Of a stretch of 64,000 nucleotides of DNA, positions 1 through 8,794 are shown in pieces. The stretch is from Mesonia sp. HuA40 (GTDB taxonomy: Bacteria > Bacteroidota > Bacteroidia > Flavobacteriales > Flavobacteriaceae). The notes below the pieces were generated by a model. That model did no database searches. It saw only the letters and a program-made list of their open reading frames with translations, and had not been told where the DNA came from. A program made the translations under genes and the position numbers. Location: the NCBI RefSeq assembly GCF_008017835.1, contig NZ_VRLT01000021.1:1-64000 (forward strand), written 5' to 3'. Each line of letters begins with the position of its first letter. The stretch's first letter is position 1.

Positions 1-80
1 ATAACGGCATTCAGCAATTTTTGATTAAATTAAACTAATCATTATCAGATTTTTGGGGTGAATATTAAAAACATCTCAAA

Positions 81-1598
81 ATGAAAAAAACATTACTCTC
101 ATTATTTTGCTTAGCTAGTGCTAGCCTTTTTGCTCAAAATGTATACATACCCGATACAAATTTAAAAATTGCTTTAATTACTAATACGGCAATAAATACC
201 AATGGAGACTACGAAATTAGCTATCCCGAAGCAATGGCCTATACGGGTATAATTTCTGCTCCTAATTTAAATATTCAAGATCTAACTGGTTTAGATGCTT
301 TTACAAATATTACAGAAGTATACTTGCCTAATAACGATATTCATTTTGCCCATTTTACTGCTAATACAGCTTTAACTAAAATTAATATAGGCATAAACCC
401 GTTAACAACCTTAGATGTAACAGGACTCACCAATCTTACCACATTAGTAGCAGATTTTACTAATAGTCTTGCCTCGATAGATTTAAGTACCAATGTAAAT
501 TTAGAGGTCTTAAACTTAAATAACAATCAATTAACCTCTTTAGATGTTTCTAACAATCCTAATTTGGTTAATTTCTCGGCTGGACTTAATCAATTAACAA
601 CGATAGATTTAAGTACCAATGTAAATTTAGAGTACTTAACCTTGTCCCAAAATAACTTGAGTAGTTTAGATTTAAGCAATCAAACAAATTTAATTTGGTT
701 TGCTGTTAATTCTAATAATTTAACTGCTTCTAGCTTAACCTTACCTAACACATCAACTGTTACTACTGCTGATTTGCGTGATAATCCATTAGGAAGTATA
801 GATGTAAGTAATTTTACTAATTTAGAAAAACTAATAGTTAACAATACCAATCTTAACACGATAGATCTTTCTAGCAATACCGTTTTAGAAGAATTAGAGG
901 CAAATACTAATAATTTTACTTCTATAGATCTTTCTTCATTAGCTCAGCTTACAAGTTTAAAATTAGAAGAAAATGATCTTACCAGTATAGACTTATCTAA
1001 CAACCCGGGACTTTTACAATTGTATTTAGGAGATAACGATTTAACTTCTTTAGATGTTACAACTAATTTAAATTTAAATCACTTATATCTACAAGATAAT
1101 CTTTTCTCTAGTATAGATGTTTCGATGTTGCCATCTTTTCACACTTTGTATGTTTCAGATAACGCTAACTTACAAATTATAAATATGGCTAACGGCAATA
1201 ATGCTTCAATTAATGAATTTAATGCAACTAATTGTCCTAATCTTTCTTGTGTGCAATTAGATAACGGTTTTACACCTCCTGCGGCAAGCCCTGGTATATT
1301 TTGGATGATAGATTCAGATAAAGACCCAAACACCATTTATGGATATACTACTTGTACTTTAGGAATTGAGCAAAATATTTTAGATGCCATTTCTATTTAC
1401 CCAAATCCCTCGGCAGGTATCCTTAATCTAAATGGAATAGAAGAAGTTGACGAAATAAACGTTTTTTCTATGGCCGGTAAAAAGGTGCATACCACTAAAG
1501 AGTTAAAGATGAATTTAAATCATCTGTCAACTGGTGTCTACTTTATTCAGGTAAGAGCAAATCAGCAAAATAAAACTTTTAAATTCATTAAAAACTAA
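81..1598 (+). CDS. Secreted leucine-rich-repeat protein with T9SS sorting domain
   Basis: A 505-residue secreted protein. A signal peptide (about residues 1-19, ending SLFAQ) is followed by a short cap that contains NTNGDYEISYPE (39-50), which looks like an EF-hand or dockerin-type calcium loop. About a dozen LRR units follow, roughly 21 residues each (pattern LTSLDVSNN / LxxLxLxxN). The last 75 or so residues, from IYPNPSAG through STGVYFIQV to a basic end, are a typical type A C-terminal sorting domain recognised by the type IX secretion system. The product is therefore probably released or attached at the cell surface. The ligand is unknown; LRR surfaces usually bind protein or glycan. A strong terminator follows, so it seems to be transcribed alone. 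The cap is shared with the lipoprotein at 3327-3926. Domain calls are firm; the role is not known. Confidence 0.88.
   Translation: MKKTLLSLFCLASASLFAQNVYIPDTNLKIALITNTAINTNGDYEISYPEAMAYTGIISAPNLNIQDLTGLDAFTNITEVYLPNNDIHFAHFTANTALTKINIGINPLTTLDVTGLTNLTTLVADFTNSLASIDLSTNVNLEVLNLNNNQLTSLDVSNNPNLVNFSAGLNQLTTIDLSTNVNLEYLTLSQNNLSSLDLSNQTNLIWFAVNSNNLTASSLTLPNTSTVTTADLRDNPLGSIDVSNFTNLEKLIVNNTNLNTIDLSSNTVLEELEANTNNFTSIDLSSLAQLTSLKLEENDLTSIDLSNNPGLLQLYLGDNDLTSLDVTTNLNLNHLYLQDNLFSSIDVSMLPSFHTLYVSDNANLQIINMANGNNASINEFNATNCPNLSCVQLDNGFTPPAASPGIFWMIDSDKDPNTIYGYTTCTLGIEQNILDAISIYPNPSAGILNLNGIEEVDEINVFSMAGKKVHTTKELKMNLNHLSTGVYFIQVRANQQNKTFKFIKN
475..632 (+). repeat. Exact 32-nt direct repeat inside the LRR gene
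   Basis: The same 32 bases (beginning CGATAGATTTAAG) occur at 475-506 and at 601-632. They are 126 nt apart, which is 42 codons or two 21-residue LRR units. This near-perfect nucleotide identity between LRR units suggests recent unit duplication or gene conversion, and a site where repeat number could change by recombination. Confidence 0.85.
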
Positions 1599-1614
1599 TC
1601 CAATCTATTTGCAG

Positions 1615-1649
1615 TGCATCCAGCTTAATCAGCTGGGTGCATGCTTTTT
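1615..1649 (+). terminator. Rho-independent terminator after the LRR gene
   Basis: An 11-bp stem (TGCATCCAGCT paired with AGCTGGGTGCA, one G-U wobble) with a 5-nt loop is followed by TGCTTTTT. It separates the first LRR gene from the following three-gene unit. Confidence 0.8.
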
Positions 1650-1664
1650 AAATTCATTTAAGCT

Positions 1665-2174
1665 ATGAGACTTATATTACAATGCTTGATCTGCTTATTT
1701 TTATTAGGTAGCAGTGCAACTGTTCAGGCTCAGTTTTTTAAAAAAATAAAAGAAAAAGCTTCAGAAAGTTTAAACCTACCAACAAAAGCCAATAAAGAAA
1801 AAGAGCAGCAAGCTGCAAAGGCTATTGCTTTTCCTGAAGCTGGAGAACTTAATAAAGATACCGATTTGCATCAGGTAGCCTCAAAAGCATTAGAGAACTA
1901 TTATGCCAGTAAAAGTATGCAATTGGTAGCCTTTAATATTATTTCAGACAACTGGAAGGTGGTTACCCATAAAACTACAGGAGCGGTATTATATCAATGG
2001 GCCGTTGGTGCCTTAATACAGAAAAATTCTGATGGTAAGTGTATGCTGTTTCAATATATCTTAAAACAAGATTTTAACGGCAGTGGTTTTAACAAGGCTT
2101 ATTTTGCTGGAATAAGCAGAACTGCTCCAGTTCCTTACGGTTCCTATATCGCTTGTGAAAATGCGCCTAATTAA
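1665..2174 (+). CDS. Secreted protein of unknown function, paralogue of next gene
   Basis: A 169-residue protein with a clear signal peptide (residues 1-23, ending VQAQ). A short charged helix ([13 protein letters not shown]) and a conserved C-terminal domain of about 100 residues follow. This domain is shared with the C terminus of the next gene: both have NW/DWxxVxHKxTG, Y-x-W, a Cys, Q-x-ILKQ-x-NGSG and PYG-x-x-x-C. The two conserved cysteines may form a disulphide in the periplasm or outside the cell. I do not recognise a named family. It probably starts an operon with the two downstream genes, with gaps of 22 and 14 nt. The role is unknown. Confidence 0.75.
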
Positions 2175-2196
2175 TATCAACTAAAAATCTAAAACA

Positions 2197-3312
2197 ATGT
2201 TTAAACAAAAATTAACTTATCTGTTCGCCATTTTATTTTTGGCAGTTAGCCTTCCGGCGGAAGCGCAACTGGGTAAAATGTTAAAAAATAAAGTAAAAAA
2301 AGCAGCACAAGAAGCTGTATCTAACGATGCTTCAAGTGGTGACGCGAATACAGCTAAACCTGGACCATCGGGTAGAAAAAGTAGAATGCCAGGCAGCGTA
2401 CCACGTGGACCCCAAGCCAGTAGTGAAAAAGCTACCTTAAGTTTACAATTTAAAGATATAATAGGCTACAGTTCTGGTCGAAGCAATCATATAATAAAAG
2501 CCGCTAATTATCGTCAAGGAGAAGCAGAACAAGGTCACGCTGTTGTAATTTACCCAGACTTTGATTTAGACTTTGCGTGGTTGGAATTCATTTCTCCCCC
2601 AGTCTTAGATGCTTTTGCGCTAGATGGCGTGAGGGTATATGAGATGACAAGCGGAACTTATGCTATTAAGCACCCAGTAGATCCTAACCACCAACTAAAC
2701 TTAGGTACCGGCGGATTAATATTAACCCGTATGCTAAAACTAGACGAAGATGTATTTGTTTTATACGCTGGTGCATCTAAGGGAGGTCACAGCTATAATG
2801 TACCTTCATACGTAAAACCAGACGATTTAGTCATCACCAATATCATTGCACCTCCCGAAAAACTAAATTTATTTAGCAAAGAAAAAGCTAAGGAAATGGC
2901 CTTAGCGATTGAAGCAAAATTTAAAGCCAATTATGAAGAAGCTGCGGCGGCTGATTTAGCTGGTATTAAAATTCCTAAAGCTGGTAAGTTAGATACCAAC
3001 ACCAGTTTAAAGAATTTCGCTAAAGCGGAAATAAATAAAGTAATCAACAAGGATGGTGCAAAATTAAGGTACCACAGAATTGAATCTAATGACTGGAGCA
3101 TTGTTCATCATAAAATAACAGGGAGACCATTGTACCGTTGGATAAAAGGAGCTTTTACAGAAACTACACGACAAGGAGATTGTAAACTTCAAGGCTTTAT
3201 TTTAAAGCAGCAATATAACGGTAGTGGTTATAGCAATACCATCTTTGGTGGGGTTATACACGGACAAATGCCTTATGGTCAAAAAATAGATTGTAAAAAT
3301 GCACAACCATAA
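2197..3312 (+). CDS. Secreted two-part protein, C-terminal domain paralogous to upstream gene
   Basis: A 371-residue protein. The signal peptide (1-23, ending PAEAQ) is followed by LGKMLKNKVKKAAQEA, a basic amphipathic helix often seen just after the signal peptide in secreted Bacteroidota proteins. A low-complexity linker (about 45-80) comes next, then a unique central domain (about 80-250), then a C-terminal domain (about 265-371) that repeats the domain of the preceding gene (DWSIVHHKITG, NGSGY, PYGQKIDCKNA). The pair looks like a tandem duplication in which this copy gained or kept an extra domain. There is no sorting domain or lipobox, so a periplasmic location is likely. The function is unknown. 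Confidence 0.75.
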   Translation: MFKQKLTYLFAILFLAVSLPAEAQLGKMLKNKVKKAAQEAVSNDASSGDANTAKPGPSGRKSRMPGSVPRGPQASSEKATLSLQFKDIIGYSSGRSNHIIKAANYRQGEAEQGHAVVIYPDFDLDFAWLEFISPPVLDAFALDGVRVYEMTSGTYAIKHPVDPNHQLNLGTGGLILTRMLKLDEDVFVLYAGASKGGHSYNVPSYVKPDDLVITNIIAPPEKLNLFSKEKAKEMALAIEAKFKANYEEAAAADLAGIKIPKAGKLDTNTSLKNFAKAEINKVINKDGAKLRYHRIESNDWSIVHHKITGRPLYRWIKGAFTETTRQGDCKLQGFILKQQYNGSGYSNTIFGGVIHGQMPYGQKIDCKNAQP

Positions 3313-3326
3313 TCAAGAATAAAAAA

Positions 3327-3926
3327 ATGAAAAAAACATTAAGAAGTCTGGCTATAATCGCTTTTGCAACATTGGCAAGCTGCTCATCTGATGATGATAC
3401 AAACACAAATGTAGATCAAAGTCAATACGTAAAATTTAATGATGCGATTTTTAAACAAGCGTTGATCGACAACTCGGCTATCAACACTAATAACGATGAA
3501 GAAATAAGTTATCAAGAAGCAGAATTAGCTACTGAAATATTGAGTCTTGAAAATCTAGGGATTGAAGATCTAACGGGTATAGAGGCTTTCATAAATATAA
3601 AAACCTTATCAGCATTTAATAATCAATTAACTCAAGTAGATTTATCTAAAAATTCTAAGTTAAAGCAAATTTTACTTGAAAATAATAAATTAGTTGCTTT
3701 AGATATTAGTATGCTACCCGAGGTTGAAGATTTAAAAGTACACACTAATAACTTGAACAGCTTGAATGTGGCCAATGGCAATAATTTCTTTTTTAGCCGA
3801 ATGCAGGCACAAGGCAATGCTAATTTAAATTGTATTCAAATAGATCAAGATTTTAATCCGGGATCAAATTGGATAAGCGATATGCAAACTAATTATTCTT
3901 ATTCAGATTGCAATGAACCAAGATAA
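3327..3926 (+). CDS. LRR surface lipoprotein
   Basis: A 199-residue lipoprotein. The lipobox LASC puts the acylated cysteine at residue 19. It is followed by SSDDD, which fits the acidic lipoprotein export signal that sends Bacteroidota lipoproteins to the outer face of the outer membrane. The N-terminal part matches the cap of the LRR protein at 81-1598: a YVKFNDAIFKQAL segment, then the calcium-loop-like INTNNDEEISYQEAE, then LTGIEAF. Only about three LRR units follow. It is the last gene of a likely three-gene operon and ends at a bidirectional terminator. It may act with the secreted LRR protein at the surface, but this is inferred only from shared domains. Confidence 0.8.
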   Translation: MKKTLRSLAIIAFATLASCSSDDDTNTNVDQSQYVKFNDAIFKQALIDNSAINTNNDEEISYQEAELATEILSLENLGIEDLTGIEAFINIKTLSAFNNQLTQVDLSKNSKLKQILLENNKLVALDISMLPEVEDLKVHTNNLNSLNVANGNNFFFSRMQAQGNANLNCIQIDQDFNPGSNWISDMQTNYSYSDCNEPR

Positions 3927-3952
3927 GTAAGAATTTATTACTCTTAAATACA

Positions 3953-3988
3953 AAAAAAAGGCGGGTTAACAAACCCGCTTCTTTTTTT
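3953..3988. terminator. Bidirectional terminator between convergent genes
   Basis: A perfect 7-bp GC-rich stem (GCGGGTT / AACCCGC, 3961-3967 and 3972-3978) is flanked by an A-run on the left and a T-run on the right. It can therefore stop transcription from both sides. The tail overlaps the stop codon of the minus-strand LytTR regulator. Confidence 0.88.
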
Positions 3989-4739
3989 ATTGGTACACCT
4001 GTTGAATGAGTTTTAAAAACGACTCTTTATTAGATTTTGAGATAGGAACAGATTTGCCATTTTCCATAATCAACTGGTCTCCATCTTTGCGTGAAAATTC
4101 TTTTACATATTGCAAATTCACTAAAAAAGAGCGATGGCATTTAAAAAATAAAGAATCTTGCTCCAATTGTTCCACAAAATTTTTAAGCGGTTTTGAAATA
4201 CATTTTTTGGTGCTATCTCTTAAGAAAACATTCGTATACATCCCATCTGCCTCAAAATAAAGTATGTCTTTATGCTCTACAAATAGGATACCTTTCGCTA
4301 CCTCTAAAGCAATTTTATTTATGGCTACCTTTTTTAACGCCTTCGCCAAATCTTCTAATTTTGCTTCTAAATGCGCACCTTTATTAGCAGTACTGGCCTT
4401 TGAAACCGCTATTTCTAACTCATCTAAGTCTATAGGTTTAAGCAAATAATCGATGGCATTTTTTTTAAAAGCTTCTACAGCATATTGATTATAAGCTGTG
4501 GTAAATACAATTTGAAACGCATAGGGTGGAGGCAGCATATCAAAAAGCTCTAATCCGGAGTGCTGCGGCATTTCAATATCTAAAAAAAGTAAATCAATGG
4601 GTTCCTGTTTTAAAATTTCTAGTCCATCTAGTAAATTTTTGGCAGTTTGTATGTCAAAAGTATGAGCATCTAAGCCCAAAAGCATTTTTTCTAATAAGGT
4701 TCTGGCTCTAGGCTCATCGTCTATGATTAATACGCGCAT
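3987..4739 (-). CDS. LytTR-family response regulator
   Basis: A 250-residue response regulator. The receiver domain (about 1-118) has the acidic pair (IIDDEP), phospho-acceptor Asp54 (LFLDIEMP), the conserved Thr (FTTAY) and Lys101 (LLKPID). The C-terminal LytTR DNA-binding domain (about 145-245) has the hallmark KCHRSFLVNLQYV stretch. It starts one base after the stop codon of the histidine kinase, so the two are translated together and surely form a two-component system. Regulators of this type bind direct repeats upstream of target genes. The target is not identifiable here, though the LRR operon lies next door in convergent orientation. Confidence 0.93.
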   Translation of the reverse strand: MRVLIIDDEPRARTLLEKMLLGLDAHTFDIQTAKNLLDGLEILKQEPIDLLFLDIEMPQHSGLELFDMLPPPYAFQIVFTTAYNQYAVEAFKKNAIDYLLKPIDLDELEIAVSKASTANKGAHLEAKLEDLAKALKKVAINKIALEVAKGILFVEHKDILYFEADGMYTNVFLRDSTKKCISKPLKNFVEQLEQDSLFFKCHRSFLVNLQYVKEFSRKDGDQLIMENGKSVPISKSNKESFLKLIQQVYQ

Positions 4740-4740
4740 A

Positions 4741-7644
4741 TTAATTATTTATAGGAAATAGGATTTCTACCCGAGTTCCCTTTGGGACCGCAGAGCTTCC
4801 TAAATCGGTTATTTTTACTGTAATGGGGTAGGGGTTTATTTGGTTATATAAGGCAACTCTTCTCTGGTTAGCTTTTAAAGCAAAAGAAGTATGCGATTTG
4901 GTTTTATTAACATACATTTTGCTGGCAGCAGCACGACCAATTCCGTTATCTTCAATGGTGCAAGAAATAAATGATTGTTTGAATTTCTTGATAACAATTT
5001 TTAATTTTTTTGGTCCCGAAACGTGTAATAATCCGTGTTTAAAAGCATTTTCTACATAAGGTTGAATAAATATTGAGGGTACTTGAATGGTTTGTAAATT
5101 TAGACTATAGTCAATTTCTATCTGTACGTCAATTTCATCCTCAAACCTTAGTTTTTCTAAAGCAATATAAAGTTTTAAGGCTTCTATTTCTTCAGTTAAA
5201 CTGATTTTATCCTGCTGGGCGTGCTCTAAGTATAAACGAATTAACCTAGAGAATTTTACCAAATAATTGCTGGCTAATTTTTTTTCGTTAGATACGATAA
5301 ATTCTTGAATGGCATTAAGCGCATTAAAGATAAAGTGCGGATTCATTTGCGAGCGCAAATTCTCTAGGCTTAAGGCATTAATTTTGTTTTGTATTTTTAA
5401 AGATTTTATTTCCTTGTGTGCCTTTTTAGCTTTTTTATTCAATTGCCAACGATGTAATCCGTAAAGGAAAAATCCTAAAACCAAAATGCAAAACGCATAA
5501 AACCAGTTTTGCTCATAAAAATGTGGTTTTATGAGCAAATTTAGGCATAATTCCTCTTGACTCACCCGGCCAAACTGATCTTTAGATTTTATACTTAATT
5601 GGTAGCTACCTGTGGGTAAGTTGCTAAAATTTAAATTATTAGATCCCGATGATGTTTCCTGCCAAACAGCTTTTTCTTGGTTGATGTTGTACAGGTAATT
5701 GGTTTCTTGAGTGAGTTGTAAGCCTGGTGTATACAATTGAATTTCGAGTAATTGAGCTTCAGGCTCTAATTCAATTTCGTGGGTTATAGCTTGATTTTTT
5801 CCATCTATTTTGAGGCTTTTAATGCGGGGAGACTCCAAGGAGGCATAATGGCTTTTTACATTGGTGGGTAGGTAAATAAGCTTTTGGTTGCCTTTAAAAT
5901 AAAGATGATTGTCGAGGTAAAATAAATTGTTTAAACTATGGCCGTGAAAATCATTAAAAAAGGTTTTTTCATAAAGAATTTCTTTGTTTTGGTAACATTG
6001 TAAACCTTCTAGACCTAAAATCCAGATGCGGTCTTCACTGTCTACCGCAAAATCTAAAATTCCATTCTTAAAAAATAATTGTTCTTGGCTTATAAAAGCT
6101 TCAAGTTGGTTCTGATTTACTTTTAGTATTTCTTGATTAGTAGCCATTAATATATTGTTATTATATTTATTAAAGGCTGATGTAAAGATTGTATTATTTT
6201 TGTAACTAAGATATTCACTGTTAAAATTGTGGTCATAAACTCGTGTACCATCTATATAACTTATGTAAAGCCGCTTATTAATACTATCAAAAATTGCTGT
6301 TTTGGCCCGTTTGTCATTTAAAATAAGTCTTTGGTCAGGTTGAGTAAGATCTTTATAGAAGTAGGAGGCTTTAAAACTCAGGTTTACCAATCCGTTAAAA
6401 GCTTTTAATAAGCCTTTAGAACTTTTAATTTGATTTTTAAGGTTTTTTCTTTGAGCAGACTTAAGCTGGTATACGAAACCATCGGTATCTTTCAAACTCA
6501 CAACGAGCTTATCGCTAAGATCATCATAGAAAATAGCTTCAACTTTATGCGTGTTTTTAATGTTGAGCCGATTAAAACCATTTTGTATGTTGCCAAAGAA
6601 AATTTTCCCAAAATTAGTACCCACAAAAAGATTTTCGCCTTTAGCTTTAGCCAATGCACTTATGTATTCTCTATTTTTTAATTTTAAATCATATTGATAA
6701 TAATGATTCTTCGGAATAATAAATACGCCATTTTTAAGAGTGGTCACCCAAATATTACCTTGAAAGTCAAGTAGGGTTTTGCTTAATGAAAAATCTCTAA
6801 ATAGATGCTGCTTAAGCTTAAATCCTTTCTTTGATGACTGAGCAATAAATAAACCGCGATTAGTGCTTAAGTAAATATCATTATTGATACTATTAATATG
6901 ACGAATTTCTAAATTTTCAAGTCCTTCTATGCTTATTTTATTGATAAAAGCTTGCTGGCTTTCGTCATAGCTCAAGTAGCTGAGTTTACGATTTTGTACA
7001 TAAAATAAATACAATTTATCTTTGATAAAAAATAAGCCTAAATTTTTGATGTTGCTTTGATCGTTTGAAATAGGTAGGTGAGGAATAACCTTAAGTTGGT
7101 TGTTTTTAATTGCTTTAAGCTGATGGGTATTGGTTAGGTAATAAATTGTTTTGGTGTTAGGGTTTTGCGCCGAAGTTAAAATAAAGTCTAGATTGATTTG
7201 TTCAAGCGTTTGGGTAGGTAAATGTAAACTGCTGAGCCCCGCTTGACTCACGGCATAAACATTTTGCTGATGTTCATATAATTGGGCTAGTTTTCCTTTT
7301 AACTTGTCACTTAAATCGGCAACGACCATTAAACTGTCGTATTGCGTGCGTAACAATTGTCCGTAAAGGTTTATGGCATAAACGCTTTTGTTAGATTGAA
7401 TTAAACTAAAAACGGTCTTGCCCTTTTGTTGACTAGAATTAATATAGTCGAGATTCTTACCTGTTAATTTATAAAGTCCTTTATTAGCCGATAGCCAAAT
7501 GTTCTTTTCATCATCTTCAATAATGTCATAAAAAGTTTGATCGGGTAATGTGTTAAGGGTTTGCAGCGAAAAATAGCTTGGTTCTTGAGCCTGAACCAAA
7601 ATTATTGAAAAGAAGAAAGTTATTAATACAATTGTTTTTTTCAC
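4741..7644 (-). CDS. LytS-type sensor histidine kinase with two-component propeller
   Basis: A 967-residue membrane kinase. It starts at a GTG codon, with a signal peptide (ending LVQAQ). A long periplasmic region of propeller-type repeats (about 20-600, with units such as IWLSANKGLYKL and IWVTTLKNGVF) leads into a Y_Y_Y-like beta domain (about 620-700). One membrane helix follows near 705-722 (FYAFCILVLGFFLYG), then a HisKA_7TM/LytS-type kinase core. The phospho-acceptor is His770 in MNPHFIFNALN, and the ATPase motifs are YVENAFKHG and EDNGIGR. The partner is the adjacent LytTR regulator. Such propeller sensors often detect glycans or envelope signals, but the ligand here is unknown. The start was chosen because the upstream ATG is followed at once by a stop. 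Confidence 0.9.
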   Translation of the reverse strand: MKKTIVLITFFFSIILVQAQEPSYFSLQTLNTLPDQTFYDIIEDDEKNIWLSANKGLYKLTGKNLDYINSSQQKGKTVFSLIQSNKSVYAINLYGQLLRTQYDSLMVVADLSDKLKGKLAQLYEHQQNVYAVSQAGLSSLHLPTQTLEQINLDFILTSAQNPNTKTIYYLTNTHQLKAIKNNQLKVIPHLPISNDQSNIKNLGLFFIKDKLYLFYVQNRKLSYLSYDESQQAFINKISIEGLENLEIRHINSINNDIYLSTNRGLFIAQSSKKGFKLKQHLFRDFSLSKTLLDFQGNIWVTTLKNGVFIIPKNHYYQYDLKLKNREYISALAKAKGENLFVGTNFGKIFFGNIQNGFNRLNIKNTHKVEAIFYDDLSDKLVVSLKDTDGFVYQLKSAQRKNLKNQIKSSKGLLKAFNGLVNLSFKASYFYKDLTQPDQRLILNDKRAKTAIFDSINKRLYISYIDGTRVYDHNFNSEYLSYKNNTIFTSAFNKYNNNILMATNQEILKVNQNQLEAFISQEQLFFKNGILDFAVDSEDRIWILGLEGLQCYQNKEILYEKTFFNDFHGHSLNNLFYLDNHLYFKGNQKLIYLPTNVKSHYASLESPRIKSLKIDGKNQAITHEIELEPEAQLLEIQLYTPGLQLTQETNYLYNINQEKAVWQETSSGSNNLNFSNLPTGSYQLSIKSKDQFGRVSQEELCLNLLIKPHFYEQNWFYAFCILVLGFFLYGLHRWQLNKKAKKAHKEIKSLKIQNKINALSLENLRSQMNPHFIFNALNAIQEFIVSNEKKLASNYLVKFSRLIRLYLEHAQQDKISLTEEIEALKLYIALEKLRFEDEIDVQIEIDYSLNLQTIQVPSIFIQPYVENAFKHGLLHVSGPKKLKIVIKKFKQSFISCTIEDNGIGRAAASKMYVNKTKSHTSFALKANQRRVALYNQINPYPITVKITDLGSSAVPKGTRVEILFPINN

Positions 7645-7872
7645 GGCATTATTTAAGTGATAAATATAACCGAATCGGATGAATTTGAAACCAAAATCTT
7701 TTAACTTATTACATATAAGGGATGAATGCTTTATTTAAGTTGCTAAATCATAAAAACCTAGATTATACAATAAAGATTTAGTAGACAGTATTTTTAATTC
7801 GAGATATTTGATAATTAATACAATTTGGGGGATTAAACAGTTAAGTTATTCAAGTTGCATTGGCAATCACGG

Positions 7873-8169
7873 CTAAATGAATTGATATGCTTTGCCATCT
7901 CCATAAACTTTTAATACGAAACTATGAAATTTACCGATTGGCTTTCTGGGAAGTGGGTAGCGCACAGAACAGAATCCGGCGTTGTTTTTTAAGGAGACTT
8001 TACCTGTGAAAACTCCGTTGCCTTCTTCGTTAACTTTGATGTGACTATAAGATACTCCCCCCATAACGGTATCATTAACTGTTCTCCAATTATTTAATTT
8101 TGAGACTGCTGTAAACGTATAAATTGTTTCGAAATGAGTTGAATTATTCATTTTTTCAAAATACAACAA
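7873..8169 (-). pseudogene. Truncated CIA30-family gene
   Basis: A 98-codon frame, probably starting at the internal Met at 8151. It begins with the first half of a CIA30 (NDUFAF1-like) domain: NWRTVNDTVMGGVS, then FTGKVSLKNNAGFCSVRYP, then VYGDGKAYQF. It stops just after the DGKxYQF motif. Full members in related bacteria have about 60 to 70 more residues. I looked for the missing half in all minus-strand frames of the 228 bp downstream and found nothing similar. This suggests a 3' deletion, not a simple frameshift. A short functional product is possible but less likely. Confidence 0.7.
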
Positions 8170-8300
8170 AAACCATTTTTAGTAAAATGCTTTAGAAGTG
8201 TTTTATTATTTCCTTTAATGAAATCAGAATTAATTTGCTATTGAAAATAGCGTATACAAAAATGACTTATTGGCAAGTAAGCTAGCAGCTAGAATAAAAA

Positions 8301-8325
8301 AAGAGCATTGGTGATCAATGCTCTT
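8301..8325 (-). terminator. Terminator of the DUF3276 gene
   Basis: A perfect 10-bp stem (AAGAGCATTG / CAATGCTCTT) with a 5-nt loop. A run of A on the plus strand left of the stem gives a U-run on the minus-strand transcript. Confidence 0.85.
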
Positions 8326-8347
8326 TTTTATAAGGGTGTAGCCTTTG

Positions 8348-8719
8348 TTATATATCGTCAAAACTTACATCTGTAAATTGCTTTGGGGCTACATTATTCT
8401 CTATCTCGTTCTCATATTCTTTCTTAAAATCTTTTTGGTGACGCTCACTAATCACCTCTTCACCTTTTTCATCAATTATGTATTGAGTCATTTCTTTTAA
8501 GATTTCTTCAAAACCAGCAAAATCTTCTTTGTACAAATAAATCTTGTGCTTTTTGTAATGAAAAGACCCATCTTCATTGGTGAATTTCTTGCTTTCGGTG
8601 ATGGTCAAGTAGTAGTCATTGGCTTTAGTTGCTCTAACATCAAAAAAGTAAGTTCTTCTTCCTGCTCTTAGTACTTTTGAAAAAATTTCTTCTTTCGGCA
8701 TCGCTCCGTTATCACTCAT
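8348..8719 (-). CDS. DUF3276 family protein (PUR-alpha-like)
   Basis: A small protein of 123 residues that matches the Bacteroidota/Spirochaetes DUF3276 family. This family has a PUR-alpha-like single-stranded nucleic-acid-binding fold (compare BpuR of Borrelia). Seen in the sequence: EEIFSKVLRAGRRTYFFDVR near the N terminus, LTITESKKFTNEDG, and a basic-aromatic segment HYKKHKIYLYKEDF. The acidic C-terminal tail ends in FTDVSFDDI. I chose the ATG at 8719 over a TTG two codons upstream, because that TTG is the end of a TAAATTTG promoter-like element. It probably acts as a nucleic-acid-binding regulator. It stands alone between two other minus-strand genes with its own terminator. Confidence 0.85.
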   Translation of the reverse strand: MSDNGAMPKEEIFSKVLRAGRRTYFFDVRATKANDYYLTITESKKFTNEDGSFHYKKHKIYLYKEDFAGFEEILKEMTQYIIDEKGEEVISERHQKDFKKEYENEIENNVAPKQFTDVSFDDI

Positions 8720-8722
8720 AGT

Positions 8723-8730
8723 CAAATTTA
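8723..8730 (-). promoter_or_regulatory. Candidate -7 element of the DUF3276 gene
   Basis: On the minus strand, TAAATTTG fits the Bacteroidota TAnnTTTG element and ends only 3 nt before the ATG. No -33 element is visible at normal spacing, so this is a weak candidate. If used, the message would be leaderless. Confidence 0.4.
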
Positions 8731-8794
8731 ATTTGGTTATACGTTATAGTTGCTGTCAAAAATCTTAAAAAAATTAACAACCGGCAAATAAAAG

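Noticed and set aside
4006-4711. Plus-strand open frames opposite the LytTR regulator
   Set aside because: They are antisense shadows of a clear response regulator and have no family motifs.
7645-7872. Missing half of the CIA30 gene in another frame
   Set aside because: All minus-strand frames were read and show no CIA30-like motif.
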